A stretch of 64,000 bases of DNA from Capsicum annuum (Eukaryota; Streptophyta; Magnoliopsida; Solanales; Solanaceae): the NCBI RefSeq assembly GCF_002878395.1, contig NC_061116.1, positions 126,244,976-126,308,975 on the forward strand, written 5' to 3'. This document shows positions 22,640 through 34,396 of this stretch, piece after piece; position 1 is the first letter of the stretch; every line of letters starts with the position of its first letter. The notes beneath the pieces were generated by a model. It had not been told where the DNA came from and ran no database searches. It saw only the letters and a list, made by a program, of their open reading frames with translations. Made by a program: the position numbers and the translations under genes.

Positions 22640-24480
22640 GGTATCTCAATAGAAATTTGAGGTATCACCGAATGTCGTAACGAGTATGTTACAACTTTTT
22701 TATCATAACATATATTGTTTGCTTGATATAAGGTCCACTCTCTCCAATGTGACTCTTTATGTGGTTGTATCTTTTGGTTTTGATTCGAAAGTTATTTCAA
22801 ATCCTTTCTCTATTTTTACCTAGTAGATGACTCAGTTATTGCTAAGAGGGTCTATAGGAGGGGTGTGGTTTCTATTGGTGGCAAGCAGACCTTGGTGGAT
22901 CTATTTAAGTTGGATATAGTAGATTTCGATGTCATTCTAGGTATGGATTGGTTGAACTCTTGTTATGTGTCTTTGAATTTTCGAATCCATAGGTTTGTCT
23001 TTAGGTTCCTTGGTGAATCGGTTGTAGAGTCGAAGGGAGTTTCTTTAGCTCTTAGGGGGAGATTTATTTCCTATCTTAGAGATCAGAAGTTAATCTTCAA
23101 AGGTTGTCTTTATCACTTGGTCTGGGTTAAGGATTCTAACTCAGAAGGTCCTTCCTTCTAGTTAGTTCCAGTTGCTAATGAGTTTCCTAAGGTTTTTTCG
23201 AATGATCTTCCTAGTGTTTCTCTGGATAGGGAAATAGAGTTTGGTATTGATCTAATTGTTGACACTCATCTAATTTATATTCCTCTATATAGAATGGCTT
23301 CGACTCACTTGAGAGAACTCATGGAGCAACTTAAGGATCTTCTGGATAAGGGGTTTATTCATCCTAATATATCTCCTTGGGGTTTACTGGTGTTGTTTAT
23401 GCGTAAGAAGAATGGTTCCCTTCGGATGTACATTGACTATAGGCAGTTGAATAAGGTGATGGTTAAGAACAAGTATCCTCTTCCAAGGATAAATGATCTT
23501 TTTGACCAGTTTTAAGGTGCTAAGTTCTTTTCTAAGATAGATCTTCGGTCTGAATACCATCAACTAAAGATTAGGGAGGTGGTTATTAGTAAGATGGATT
23601 TTCATACTCGGTATGGGCACTTTGAGTTTTTACTAATTTTATTTGGGTTAAATAATGCTTTGGTGCTGTTTAATAATCTGATGGATAGAGTTTTTCATCA
23701 GTATTTAGATCTCTTTGTTATTGTATTCATTGATGACATCTCAGTTTATTTGAAGAGCGAGGTGGATCATACTAATCACCTCTGTGTGGTGTTGCAGACC
23801 TTAATGAAATAACAGTTGTATGCCAAGTTCTCTAAGTGTGAGTTTTAATTGAATGCTGTAACTTTCTTGGGCTATATTATTTCTAGTGAGGGGATCATGG
23901 TGGATCCGTAAAAGGTTGTTGTGGTGAAGAGGTGGCCTAGACCCATGACTCTATCTGACATTTAGAGTTTCTTGGGTTTAGCCAGATATTATAAGTGGTT
24001 TGTGGAAAGTTTTTTGTCCATAGTTTCTCCTTTGATTAAGTTAACTCAGAAGAAGGTTAAATTTTCTTGGTCAGATACTTATGAAAGAAGTTTTTAAAAG
24101 TTAAAGGATAAGTTGACTTCGTCTCCAATTCTGACTTTGCCGGAAGGCAATGATAGGTTTGTGGTTTATTGCGATACACCTCTAGTAGGTCCCAATTGTG
24201 TGTTGATGCAGCATAGGAAGGTAATTGTCTATGCTTCTAGGGAGTTTAAGTTACATGAGAGGAATTATCCTACTCATGATTTAGAGTTGTTGACGGTTGT
24301 GTTTTCTTTGAAAATATGGCGGCGTTATTTGTATAGTGTTCATGTGGATATCTTTTTTGATCATAAGAGTCTACAGTACATGTTTACTAAAAAAGAGTTT
24401 AATCTCTGGTAGAGGAGATAGCTTGAGCTTCTCAAGGATTATGATATGAGTTTTCACTATCAAGGCTAATGTGGTTGCTG
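22640..24480 (+). pseudogene. pol: Element E protease, RT and RNase H, broken
   Basis: The protease site near 22715-22740 reads Leu-Leu-Asp-Ile-Arg, so the Gly of Asp-X-Gly is lost. The PR tail and linker are open at 22865-23161 (DFDVILGMDWL near 22927). [19 protein letters not shown] (23407-23457), a stop at 23513, the DFHTRYGHFEF-like region at 23594-23630 and FIDDIS near 23726-23743 with both catalytic Asp. A stop falls at about 23810. RNase H runs at 24113-24412 ([36 protein letters not shown]) and ends before the ADSLSRLSM segment, which is in a shifted frame (about 24471-24500). The domains match the Tekay order but the chain is interrupted at least five times. Confidence 0.87.
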
Positions 24481-24789
24481 ATTCTCTTAGTAGGTTATCC
24501 ATGGAGAGTTTGTCTCATGTGGAGGAAGGAAAGTGGGAATTGGTGAAGCATATTTACTGCTTGTCTAATCTTGGAGTTAGTCTCTTGGACTCCAAGGATG
24601 GTGGTATGATGGTTCAAGAAGTGGTACAACTATCTCTTGGTGCAGACATTAAGGAGAATTAAGTGATAGATCCTATCTTGATGAAAATCAAGAGTGACAT
24701 TGGTGGGAAAAATATAGTAGTGTTTGAGATCAGTGGTGATAGTACTTTATGGTACCAAGGAAGGTTGTGTCTTCCTGATATCGATGGTT

Positions 24790-26085
24790 TATGACAAAGG
24801 ATTCTGGCTGAGGTACATGAGTCATGCTATGTTGTTCATCTCAACTCAACTAAGATGTATCATGATCTCAAGGAGATCTATTAGTGGAATGGCATGAAGA
24901 AGGATGTGGTTGACTTTGTAGACAACTACATAGTCTGTCAACAGGTTAAGGTTGAGCACATGAGGCCAGGAGGGTTGTATCAAGAAATTTATTGGCCCGA
25001 ATTAAAGTGGGAAGTGATCAATATGGACTTCATTACTAGTCTTCCTTGGTCTCAAAATCAATATGATTTGATTTGGGTCATCGTGGATAGGATGACTAAT
25101 TCTACGCACTTTTTGCTGGTGTAAACTACTTTCTCAGTAAAAGATTATTCTAAGTTATATCTTCAGGAGATTGTAAAGCTGCATGGGTGGCCTGTTTCGA
25201 TTATTTATGATCGTGGCATGCAGTTTACATCTCACTTCTAGTGGTCTTTTCAGAGAAGGTTGGGGACTAAGATGAGTCTGATTGCTCCTTTTGATCTGCA
25301 GATGGATGGGCAAGTGGAGAGAACTATTCAGACATTGGAGGACATACTTTGGGCCTGTGTGATTAATTATGGTGGAAATTGGGTTGAGCATCTATCTTTG
25401 GGGGTTTATTCTTACAATAATAGCTATCATTCTAGTATTGGTATGGACCTTTTTTAGTCATTGTATGGTAGGAGGTATAGATCTCCTATTGGTTGGTTTG
25501 AGCTTGGTGAGGGGTACATGTTTGATCCCGATTTGGTTTACAAAGCTATAGAGAAGGTGAAGGTGATTCGGGATAGACTTAAGGCTTCCCAAAGTCACTA
25601 AAATTCCTATGTAGAGGTTACGCATAGAGACTTGGAGTTTAACGCTGGGGATAAGGTTTTCCTTAAGGTATCTACCAAGAAGGGAGTAGTGCGGATTGGA
25701 AAGAAAGGAAAGCTCAGTCCCTGGTATGTGGGTCCTTATGAGATTTTGCGGAGAGTTGGTAATGTTGCTTATGAGTTGGAGTTACCTTCTAGCTTTAGCT
25801 TGGTTCATCCGGTCTTTCATATTTCCATATTGAGAAAGTGCATTGGTGATCCTTCTTTAATTATTCTTTTTGAAAGAATGAATATCACTAATTCTTTATC
25901 ATATAAAGAAGTTTCGGTTGAGATCTTAGATAGGCAGGTTCATTGGTTGTGGATCGAGGATGTGGCTTTGATTAAGGTTCTTTGGCGGAACCATATGGTG
26001 GAAGAAGCTAATGGGAAGTGAAAGAGGACATGAAGTCCAAATATCCAAATTTATTTTCTGCTCCTGGTATTCATACGGAAGGTAT
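24790..26085 (+). pseudogene. int: Element E integrase and chromodomain, broken
   Basis: The HHCC domain spans about 24830-24945 (KKDVVDFVDNYIVCQQVK; the first of the paired Cys is replaced by Tyr). The catalytic core has Asp in NMDFIT near 25028, Asp 25209-25211 and Glu 25317-25319, with the last two 35 residues apart, so the D,D35E triad is present. Stops fall at about 25123, 25240 and 25457. The C-terminal part (25632-26021) is open: GKKGKLSPWYVGPYEIL, VHPVFHISILRK, a chromodomain-like LIKVLWRNHMVEEA. A one-base loss near 26012 shifts the final EDMKSKYPNLF segment out of frame. Confidence 0.88.
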
Positions 26086-26251
26086 GTGTCTTTAACACAT
26101 CTTTAACTTTAGAGTTTTTAAAAGAAAGATTCATAGCTTTGCCTTTTTATTTTCAAACTTTGTTAAAGATTGAAAATATATTTGATAATGCAAATAACTC
26201 ATGCGTGTGGTTACCCCTACTTAGTCCGTTAGTCGGGGATGAATGTTCCTA

Positions 26252-26262
26252 GTAGAGGAGAC
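26252..26262 (+). promoter_or_regulatory. Polypurine tract of element E
   Basis: GTAGAGGAGAC lies directly before the TGAAACACC start of the 3' LTR. It is one or two bases short of a perfect purine run. Confidence 0.75.
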
Positions 26263-28649
26263 TGAAACACCTTGGATTCTGGACCTTAGAAAATTTCCTA
26301 GAATTCTGATCTCTAGACCCAATACGACTCATGGTACAGTCCAATCGTATACTGACCAGTGTTGGATGTGGGATGGATTTTGGTTACTGGAATGGGTACG
26401 ACTTAGGGGTACAGGGCGTATTAGTAGTTACGGATCATTTGGTTCCTTAAATTAATATTAGACTTGGTTAGTTAGGGTGGATCTAAGTATGAGTAGCTCA
26501 CTGTGAGTTGTAAGCCAGGGTACGAGTCGTACCCAGGACTAGTATGGTGGACAGTGTCTAAATCTTTCTTGGGTTTAAATTTGCAAGTAGTACAGATGAA
26601 GGGTACGAATCGTCTGCTTTGGATACGACTTTGTTAGATGAGTCATATGTTGGATAGTGTTGGATCAAAGGGTTGAGGCCAAGGTACGAGTGGAGGATAC
26701 CAATCATATTGGAGGGTACGACTCGTATGGGAAAATTGTATCCCTATGGCGGGATTTGGTACAACTTAAGTGGGGGTATTCTAGACATTTTTCCACTTAT
26801 CCTAATAAGTCCCTACAACTTCTAACCTACTTGGAAGGTTATTTACCTTATTATTCCATTCATTAACACTTGGAAACTCTTTTAAACACTCTAAATTTCT
26901 TTCAAAAGCTTTTGGGCAAGGGAAGCTAGGGTTTCAACTAGAGGATTGATTTGGGTCTTAGCTTGGTGATTTCTTTCCATCGTTATCTTGGTTAAGGTAT
27001 GTTCTTTTCCCTCATTATTAATTTCGACTAAAGGCGTGATTTTTATGAGTGTTTTCATGATTTCATTGATTGTTTGATTTTGATTTTCAAATATGATTTG
27101 AGGGGTTTGATATTAAATGGTTGGTAATTGTTTTCCATGATTTCAATTATGCTTTTATATGCATTAATGGTGGTTTTGGATAATTGGATTGCACACGAAT
27201 GGTTTAATGGTAGTTGGAATTGGTTTTGATCATATTATGCCCCCAATGTGTTTTACAAAATGCTTATAAAGATATGTCCATTGCATTGACTACTTTAATG
27301 GAACTCTTGCATGTTTTAAAACTTGTTAAAGGAATTAAGCATGGTTTAAATAGCTTGGAAAGGTAAATGGATAAATGGTTATACTTGAGGGGTACATGGA
27401 ATCCCCCAAGTGTTTAATAAGGTAAATGGAAGGGCACTTGAAAGTCCCCTTAAACCTATAAATGGTTGGCTATGGATGATACTTACTAGTAAGGATTGGT
27501 ATGGCAATACCAATATCAATGGCCTTGGTTAATAAATAAAAAATGATTTGGTTATTTGGAAATTGGTTTTAATTGGATAATAATAGTGGGATGTGTAGCA
27601 AAGTCATGGAAGGTGGAGGTCTCGGGGGGGACTAAAACTGGAAACTCATATTTGCCGATATGAGGTTGGTCTTGGTGTTCGTGTGCAGGATATCATAGTA
27701 TATTTGGGCGATGTACTAGTCATCCCAAGGATACTTCCCTGGTCCTGCGGCTACCCGCACTAGGGCCTTTTCAGCAGGGGGAGATTAACTCATATAGTCA
27801 TGGGTAGTTTATGATAGCAAAGCTACACAGCCCAAGTAAAGGTTTTAAAGGTATGCTAAACTTGGTCCCTTTTCCCGGCATAGTTATATATATATGTATG
27901 ATTTTGTGCATATGGATGGTTTTACTTGGTTTTATAAATGGCATTATTTTATCCTTACCCTGAGATCATGCTAGCAGCCACTCGTTAACCCTGTCTACTA
28001 GTGGTTATATACCAATGCTATGCAGGAATCGTCCGTTCTACTCCTCTTACATAGTGATTAACTCGGGAAAAGTATTTGGACTGAAGTAGTGAGCTTTCAT
28101 CATTTTGAAAGGCTCCATTGCATGTTATGGACACTTTTAGACATTTTAGTTTATTTCTGGATATTGGTTTTGGCTATGGTTGGGGGCATGTCTCAATCGG
28201 AATTCATTACTTTTTTGGTTAGAGGCTTTGTGGTACTTTTATAGGTTGGAATAGGCAGGATCAGTATTGGTGTCTGCCTTGGCATTGTATAAGCTGAAGG
28301 TCTGACATCATTGGACAGGATTGTTGGTTGTTCCATCCTATTTAATTTTAGGATTAATAATATTATTTTTGGAACATCTTTGGTTATGGCCTGGTTTATA
28401 GCCCTTGTTTTGGTATGGTTTGGTATGGTTGGATTATTGGGATGGATGGTGAGACTCAGCTCGGTCGGTATTGATTGTGATCTTATCGTAGAGTCTTTAT
28501 GTGGGTTGTTACACTATCTTGTTACATGCTCAAAATCTATCCAACTCAGGGCAGGCGGCTGGAGGTTGGATTAGGTAAAGAGGGTGGTCTCCGATCCTAG
28601 TCATACTTAGGATGCCCATTATGCCAAAGCCCTAGGGTGGGTCGTGTCA
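26263..28649 (+). repeat. 3' LTR of element E
   Basis: 2387 bp. It starts TGAAACACC and ends GGTGGGTCGTGTCA, followed directly by the CTACC target duplication. It is collinear with the 5' LTR at 18777, including the TACGACT motifs, the GGTATGTTC segment, the ATATATATGTATG stretch and the GGTTGGGGGCATGTC block. Short ORFs here (for example at 28311) are incidental. Confidence 0.9.
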
Positions 28650-28654
28650 CTACC
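28650..28654 (+). repeat. Right target-site duplication of element E (CTACC)
   Basis: Identical to 18772-18776. It sits immediately after the terminal CA of the 3' LTR. Confidence 0.9.
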
Positions 28655-29230
28655 TAAACAACACGCTACAGGATCTCAACTAGACTGATTAATCTATAGT
28701 TGTGCTTTTCCTTATTCCTAAATCTCATCATGCTCTTCATGGGCAATACCCAAAAAAACACCCTTTCTCCAACCATAAATTCCAAGTCTCGCACCCTTTG
28801 ATCAATATTGCTCTTCTGCCTGCTCTGAGCTATACGGAGCATCTCTTAAATCACTCATACCCGATCCATAGAATTATACAACATATTAGTTACTTATGAT
28901 CTAACCTCTAAAACATTGAAGCAACCCACCAGGGACCTATAACTCCTTTCATAGAATGCCTCTAATGGAGCCATCTTAATACTCAATGGTAGTCATTATT
29001 ATATAGAAACTCTGCCAAGGAAAAGAACTGGTCTCACTTACCTGCCAAAATCAATAACACATGCCTGAAGCATATCCTCCAGAACCTGAATAGTCTACTC
29101 AGACTGGACAATAATAAGAGGGTAAAGAGTTATGCTATGCTCAACTTGGGTACCTCAAATCCTTCTTAATTGACCTCTAGAAAGATATTCCCTATGAACT
29201 ACCTAATATTTTTTATACGCATACAACACT
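28650..29230 (-). pseudogene. int: Integrase of element F (right part, split by E)
   Basis: Read from 29230 leftwards this encodes the end of a gypsy integrase core and the following linker: TIQVLEDMLQACVIDFG near 29050, APLEAFYERSYRS near 28960, RIAQSRQKSN near 28840, RVRDLEFMVGERV near 28780, and a decayed basic region before 28660. Stops and frameshifts are frequent. The catalytic Glu that normally precedes TIQ appears replaced by a stop or another residue. The sequence breaks at E's target site, and the chromodomain part follows at 18776. Confidence 0.75.
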
Positions 29231-29689
29231 TTTGCATCTTCTTCTAAAGTAGAGCCTAGTACAAGTGACCCCCGCAGATTTTTGCTCGTTCAGAGGCATA
29301 GGTTGATCGGATTTACGGCGAGCCCTTGGCAGTCAGATACTTAACCATTTTCCTCCTTTACTTATTGTCTATATTTTGTAATTTTTGACAAATATGTACT
29401 TGTATGGACCTACTCTTGTACTTCATTTGCTCTTTTATCAGTGACACAGAGTATGGGAATGATTTCCTTATACCATTTGTCATTTTATATTTCTTGGGGG
29501 CCTATTATGTATATGTATATATGTATAGTGGCATGTTATTTCTATTGTTTTCTTCTTTATAGTTCATCGGCTTGTTACTTTTTATATATGGCTATGGGAC
29601 TTGACTTACCTATTTGGGGGGCGGGGTGCTTATATATATAGTGTGGCAGTTTTTCGGACAATACTTAATAGTGTTGTAATAAAAATTTT
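29231..29689. other. Unassigned region
   Basis: No coding region can be supported. The text near 29265-29335 (GTGACCCCCGCAGATTTTTG, then GGCGAGCCCTTGGCAGTC) looks like a fragment of an LTR or leader I cannot place. The open stretch at 29441-29641 is a hydrophobic, T-rich translation without recognisable features. Confidence 0.4.
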
Positions 29690-29737
29690 GAATTAAAGGA
29701 TATTAAATATTTAAATTTGAAAAAGTATTATCCTTTT

Positions 29738-30025
29738 AAAAAAAATCATCAACTTAAAAATAGAAACATATAGTTGTAGAGTCCTACAAAAACTCTTACT
29801 ATTTCAAAAATTTATTCCTTTTATATACTATATAATATATTTTATATATTTTATTAGTAGTAGTAGTTGTAGTAGTAGTAGCAAAAAAAAATCATTAGCT
29901 TAAAAATAGAAACATATAGTGGAAGAGTCCTACATAAACTCCTACTATTTCAAAAATTTATTCCTTTTATATACTATGAAATATATTTTATGATTAGTGG
30001 CAGTAGTAACTACTACTACTACAAC
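29738..30025. repeat. 146-bp tandem duplication with inverted TAG/CTA microsatellites
   Basis: A unit starting AAAAATCAT at about 29741 is repeated at about 29887, 146 bp later, including CTTAAAAATAGAAACATATAG and TTTCAAAAATTTATTCC. The first unit ends in a TAG-type trinucleotide run (29852-29881) and the second is followed by an ACT/CTA run (30006-30023). These two runs are complementary and could fold on each other. It is extremely AT-rich. Confidence 0.8.
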
Positions 30026-30410
30026 AATCACGTTTGGATTCAATATTATGCTTACATAATAATAGCATGAAATCCTACTTTCTAGCAACTAATGCACAAA
30101 ATTTTCTCTCTTTTTTATTTATTTTTGTTAAAATTAAAATTTATAATTATTCAATTAATATTCTAATCATTTTTAAATTTAAAGTTAATGATAACTTCCT
30201 TTTATGGCTAAGCACGTTTTGATACTTTTTCCCTATCACAATTGAATCACCACAATATACAGTTAGGAGATAATTATGAATACAATATTACTCTATATAT
30301 AATTATTTTTTAATAATTTATATTCACATTCTATCTAATAGGATAATTAAATATTATTTAAATTTGAATTTAAGTTTATCTACAAATTTGAATTTCAAAT
30401 TAAGTATATC
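30026..30410. other. AT-rich stretch upstream of a TATA box
   Basis: No ORF or element is recognised. It is composed of A/T-rich sequence with TTTAAATTTGAATTTAA-like motifs and could be a promoter-proximal region for the exon-like unit downstream. Confidence 0.35.
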
Positions 30411-30413
30411 ATC

Positions 30414-30422
30414 TATATAAAG
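30414..30422 (+). promoter_or_regulatory. Putative TATA box
   Basis: TATATAAAG is a good plant TATA-box match in a region not covered by a retroelement. Initiation would be expected near 30445, close to a CAGTTCATT context. There is no experimental support. It matters because an exon-like duplication follows. Confidence 0.4.
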
Positions 30423-30429
30423 CCATTAA

Positions 30430-30838
30430 CATTATGATTTCACACAAATCAGTTCATTACTATTTGTATCCTCTATTTTTTTTTCTAATTGAGTAGACAT
30501 ATTATAGGTTGATAGTTAACATTTATTTGCAGCTTTTGATTTTGTTAATCTTCAATGTTATATATATATAATATCTTTTTCGTCATAGAGTATTTCTATC
30601 ATGAATTAAAAGATTATCGACAATGTTCATCAGATTTCTCTGAGTAGTTATCATGGTAAATTGTTCATGCTCAATTTATTTTTAAATTTTTATTATTATT
30701 TATGATTAATATTATACTTATTATAAATCACAGGCGTACCCATCACGGATAAAAAGATTATAGGTAATGCTTATCCTTCGATTTCTCTGAATAAATACAA
30801 AGGTATATTTTTTCATGCTTAATTTAATTTTTTAATTA

Positions 30839-30890
<52 letters not shown>

Positions 30891-31045
30891 TATGTTTAAC
30901 TCTATATTTATCTTTTGTCATAGAATCTATAGAAGATGTGTCATTAAGTAGCTCAAATTGGGTAGTCAATCAAGTTGATTTACTTACTTTGTCGATGATA
31001 TTTCAGTGAGTAAAAATTTGAGGAGACGAAGTTACCTAATGCTTC
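30430..31045 (+). pseudogene. Candidate small split gene or pseudogene with tandemly repeated mini-exons
   Basis: I do not recognise this gene. Two exon-like blocks, about 30590-30655 and 30734-30802, are 147 bp apart at their GT donor-like sites (30657 and 30804). Each is preceded by a CATAG or CACAG acceptor-like end. In the same frame they encode KIIDNVHQISLSSYHG and KKIIGNAYPSISLNKYKG, differing by one whole codon in length. A third block (30924-30962) in the frame that would follow encodes DVSLSSSNW, again similar. A TAA just before the first block and the absence of a convincing start ATG argue for a pseudogene or chance. The second intron-like part holds the ATT microsatellite. Alternative: a simple non-coding duplication. 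Confidence 0.3.
30841..30892. repeat. ATT/TTA microsatellite
   Basis: About 17 uninterrupted trinucleotide units lie in the second intron-like segment. A shorter TTATTATT run sits at the matching place in the first segment (about 30688), which indicates expansion after the duplication. Confidence 0.9.
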
Positions 31046-31734
31046 TTTGGTGAATAAGTTTTTTGTTTGACTGGGTATTATTTCAAGTGGTGTACGCTTT
31101 TGGATCATCTTGGTTGATTTAATACCAGTAGAATCTTACTTTTCAAAAAAGAATCTAAAGAAGGTGAAGTTTTCATAAATGTGATGTACGTAAATAATTA
31201 TAATTGAGACTCAAAATATATATAGGAGATTTAACAAATTATTTGTGTAAAGAATGAATTTAAATAATAATCGATGTACTTTCTTCGAGGAAATTATAAA
31301 ATAATTTTGTAGCCATTTAGATTTTGTTGATCTATTTTTTTCACGGTTTTACTTGCAAATTTACATTTATGAATAAATTTTTGATACTAATTTTAAGCAT
31401 TGTTTATAGTATATGAGAGGTAGTATTTTTGTGTTCCTTCTTAAATAATTTCATGCATTATTGAATTCTTTTAATCATAAGAACAAGGTTAATAAATTTT
31501 TAATTTAAATTTAAAAAATTAAAATTAAATATGTGATAAAATTTTCTCCAATAGAATTGAAAGTGTTTAGCTTAATTAAGTGTCGATTTTGAATTTTAAA
31601 CAATACGTATTCCTAACAAATTAAATTAGATTATATTGGTGTCTTTTTCTACTCTATATTTCATTTGGTAAAATCTTATTCTATATTTCATTTTATCATT
31701 TCTGTTATTCATAATAAAACATATAATTTGAATT
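31046..31734. other. AT-rich region without recognisable gene
   Basis: No element boundary, RNA gene or credible ORF is seen. It might include the 3' end of the exon-like unit to its left, or the broken gag of L to its right. Confidence 0.4.
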
Positions 31735-32190
31735 TTATGTTATACAAAACTTATTAACTATAAAATATTGCATGTTAGGTTTATCCACAAATAGACCACC
31801 AAATAGTCCCTTCAAATTTATCAATTGTATCATTGTGCTTGTTACAGTAAACCTTACTCTTAGACAAAATAGTGGTGAAATAATTGCACTAGTAGCACCA
31901 GCTCCATCTAAATGAGCCTCATTATCATCGTCCGTATCGAATGACACTAAAGAATAGCAGTTCGCTCTCTCTCTAGCTTGCTAATTTTAATTTATTGGTA
32001 TAAATAAATTTTTGGCATATCGCCTGTTCATAGGGTAAACCAACGCATCATCACCTAAGTCATCATCATTCACATTATCCATATGATCAGGGTAATCAAT
32101 ATTTTGTTGATTGACCTATGCATTATTAAAAGTGGCTAGTCTTACAGCCTCTTGTTATCCTACCATGCTCCCAATTCATTAAAGTTTTAG
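31735..32190 (-). pseudogene. gag: Athila-like gag N-terminus (element L), broken
   Basis: On the minus strand, 32190 to 31990 encodes IGSMVG, a gap with stops, then VNQQNIDYPDH and DDDLGDDALVYPMNRRYA, an acidic N-terminus. 31947-31735 is open (SFDTDDDNEAHLDGAGATS, then TVTSTMIQLINLKGLFGGL and FVDKPNM). The MIQL...FGGL...DPN pattern matches the conserved start of the capsid domain in Athila and related Ty3/gypsy gag proteins (family knowledge). It breaks off at about 31735, before the rest of the domain. An LTR lies immediately upstream, so this is the start of an element cut off on its 3' side. Confidence 0.65.
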
Positions 32191-32194
32191 GTTA

Positions 32195-33303
32195 AAAGTT
32201 AATACTTCCTGACCTTCTATTTTTTAACATACACAATGCATAACATGTAATTAATGTTTTGTCATGGACCTAATAGTCTGTCAGCCTTACTGACACTGAG
32301 CTCTTTAATTCATTTGTTTATCTTTAAGTGTGACAACTATTGTGACAGTCCCTCACTAGTCTGATGGTTCGTCGATCTAGCCATTGTCAGAGTCCAGTAA
32401 ATATTGCTTTTTTCTATTGAGGGATGGATAGGATGATGGTCCGTCATAAGCCTGACGGTCCATCATTTTACCTATCACGTGCAACCTATGTTCACTTTTC
32501 CAATTTGTTCTTTATCTTGATTTAATTTCCTACAAATAAGAAAGACCAACATCAAATAATTCAACAGTTGCTAGAAAACAAAAAAACATCTCATGTAAAA
32601 TATACAAACTGTTCTATCAAATACTGAAACATCAATAATTCACAACTAAATCAAACATAACCACAAGATCTTGATTTAGCTACTCATGAAATTATAGGGA
32701 GGAAGTATACCCATATTTGATTGTAATTTATCCATCATAATCCAAGTAAGAGCAAACCCAAACTTCAATCTCAATTTACAACTAAAAATCTCTTGGAATA
32801 ATATTAACAAATAGTTATCAACTACTATTATAGAATGTTCTTTCCTCACCAAAATAGAAAATTGAATAAAATATACCCCAAAAATGTAAAAGGGTTTTGG
32901 CTTTTGTGATTTGGGATTGAGCTTTGTGAAATTCCCATTCTTCTCTTTAAGAATTCCTGGCCTATTGTGATCACCCTCTTATTGTCATAGTCATGGTTGT
33001 ATGATTGAGTAGCCTCTTTGTGCGATCTCTATGGGTTAAGTTTTCTTTGAGTGGCTGCTATAGCGACCATCTAGTTGAAATCACGGTAACTTATGATTGT
33101 CTAATCTTTAGTCTTTTTCTATTTTTGCCTACTTTTCTTCTCTTCCTGCTTTATCTCAACTCATTTTTAATAGATTCCATATAAAAATCATAAAAATTAT
33201 ATATTAATGAGTTTCAATGAAGAATTACTCTCATTTATACAATTAAATCATTGTTGTGTTAACGAATTTAGATGTAAATAAGTGGCAAATAAACCACTCA
33301 TCA
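32195..33303 (-). repeat. LTR of element L (5' LTR, minus strand)
   Basis: Read on the minus strand it starts TGATGAGTGGTTTATTTGCC at 33303 and runs to just before the gag start near 32190. The exact end and primer site are not resolved. Near its gag-proximal side it carries paired GACGGTCC-type boxes at 32345/32364 and 32436/32455, 19 bp apart within a pair and 91 bp between pairs, the same architecture as in LTRs G and H. Confidence 0.6.
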
Positions 33304-34396
33304 GTATGTTGAGGACATTAGATAAAATATAGGTCTTACTTATAAGGATATATAGATGTAGATAATCTACAAAACACTTTTATTTACTAACTATTTGAAT
33401 ATGATGATACTCAAACTTGTATGGAGAGTATGTCAACATTCATAGAAATGACAACTGGACAAATATGTATTTCCTTGACCTAATTTTATGTAATACCTTT
33501 CCATTTAACACCGGTGTTTGTTATCATGGTGATATGATACATCATGTGAGGGAGATTGATTGAACCATACTAAATGGAAGAATGTCTTTCATGAGGATTT
33601 TACTTGATTTGAGGGACCATAGTTTAGTATGGGAAGGACCTCCAACAAAGAAAATGCTCTTAAAATTAGGGAAGGAATTTGAAGGTAAATAAGTATTCTT
33701 ACGGTTCACACTATGCAAAGGATCATAACCTATAGGGTGGAAAAATGCTACTTTAAACATGGTATAGTACCCATAAGCATAAATGTAGAACTCTCTCTCT
33801 CTCTCTTAAAGAACTTAATTATTTGTTTGACTTATTTACAAAGTTTACCATGGAAGGAGCGATGAGAAGAATTAACATTGAAGAAAACCTCAAAGAGTAT
33901 CAACTTTGTATGAAGTCACATCTTATATTTCATTAAGAAAGGTCTGTATTCTCCGCTCGTGCCTATGTTCCGTCTTTCTAAAGCCATGGTTGTAACATTG
34001 TGGTGCAGCGAGTATAGTCTTAACCCCTTCTTTCATCCATTTTCTTCCTTTTTAGTGTTATTACATGATATTATTTTTGATCTTACATGCAATAATTTTC
34101 CAAATTTGTGGGGGTACATTTATATTCCATCCCAGTAATATTTTATCTATTTATTTGACTACTTAGCTTTATTGAGCTATTATGCCTATTGAGTATAAGT
34201 GGACCATACTACCTATAATTTGTACAAATTTGAGACCTATCCAAGTCGTGGCAACCCCCCATCCAGAGCATGTCCCTATCTTTATCTATATTTCCTTGCC
34301 TTTATTTTATTTAGGAAATATAGAAATGTATAATTATTATTGTTTTAGAATAGCTCTTACTCACGACACTTAATTTTTCAAGATTTAAGAAGGAGT
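33304..34396. other. Unassigned region
   Basis: No gene is supported. It contains a (CT)8 microsatellite at 33790-33806. The minus-strand open stretch 33760-33542 has no recognisable motif. 34300-34396 (CTTACTCACGACACTTAA, then AAGAAGGAGT) could be the 3' untranslated end of an element whose LTR begins at 34397. Confidence 0.4.

Larger units (their letters stand above)
18777..28649 (+). mobile_element. Element E: complete Tekay-type Ty3/gypsy retrotransposon
   Basis: About 9.9 kb with both LTRs, a primer-binding site, gag, PR, RT, RNase H, integrase, chromodomain, polypurine tract and an exact CTACC target duplication. The LTRs are clearly diverged from each other (substitutions every few bases at their starts), so the insertion is not recent. 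All coding parts carry stops. It landed inside minus-strand element F, at the junction of integrase and chromodomain. It is the only chromovirus in the window with both ends preserved. Confidence 0.93.

Noticed and set aside
29441..29641. Hydrophobic 66-codon stretch that could pass for a small membrane protein
   Set aside because: A T-rich sequence gives Phe/Leu/Tyr-rich translations automatically. It has no conserved features.
33542..33760. 72-codon minus-strand open stretch
   Set aside because: No motif, no neighbouring promoter or element context, and a length expected by chance in AT-rich sequence.
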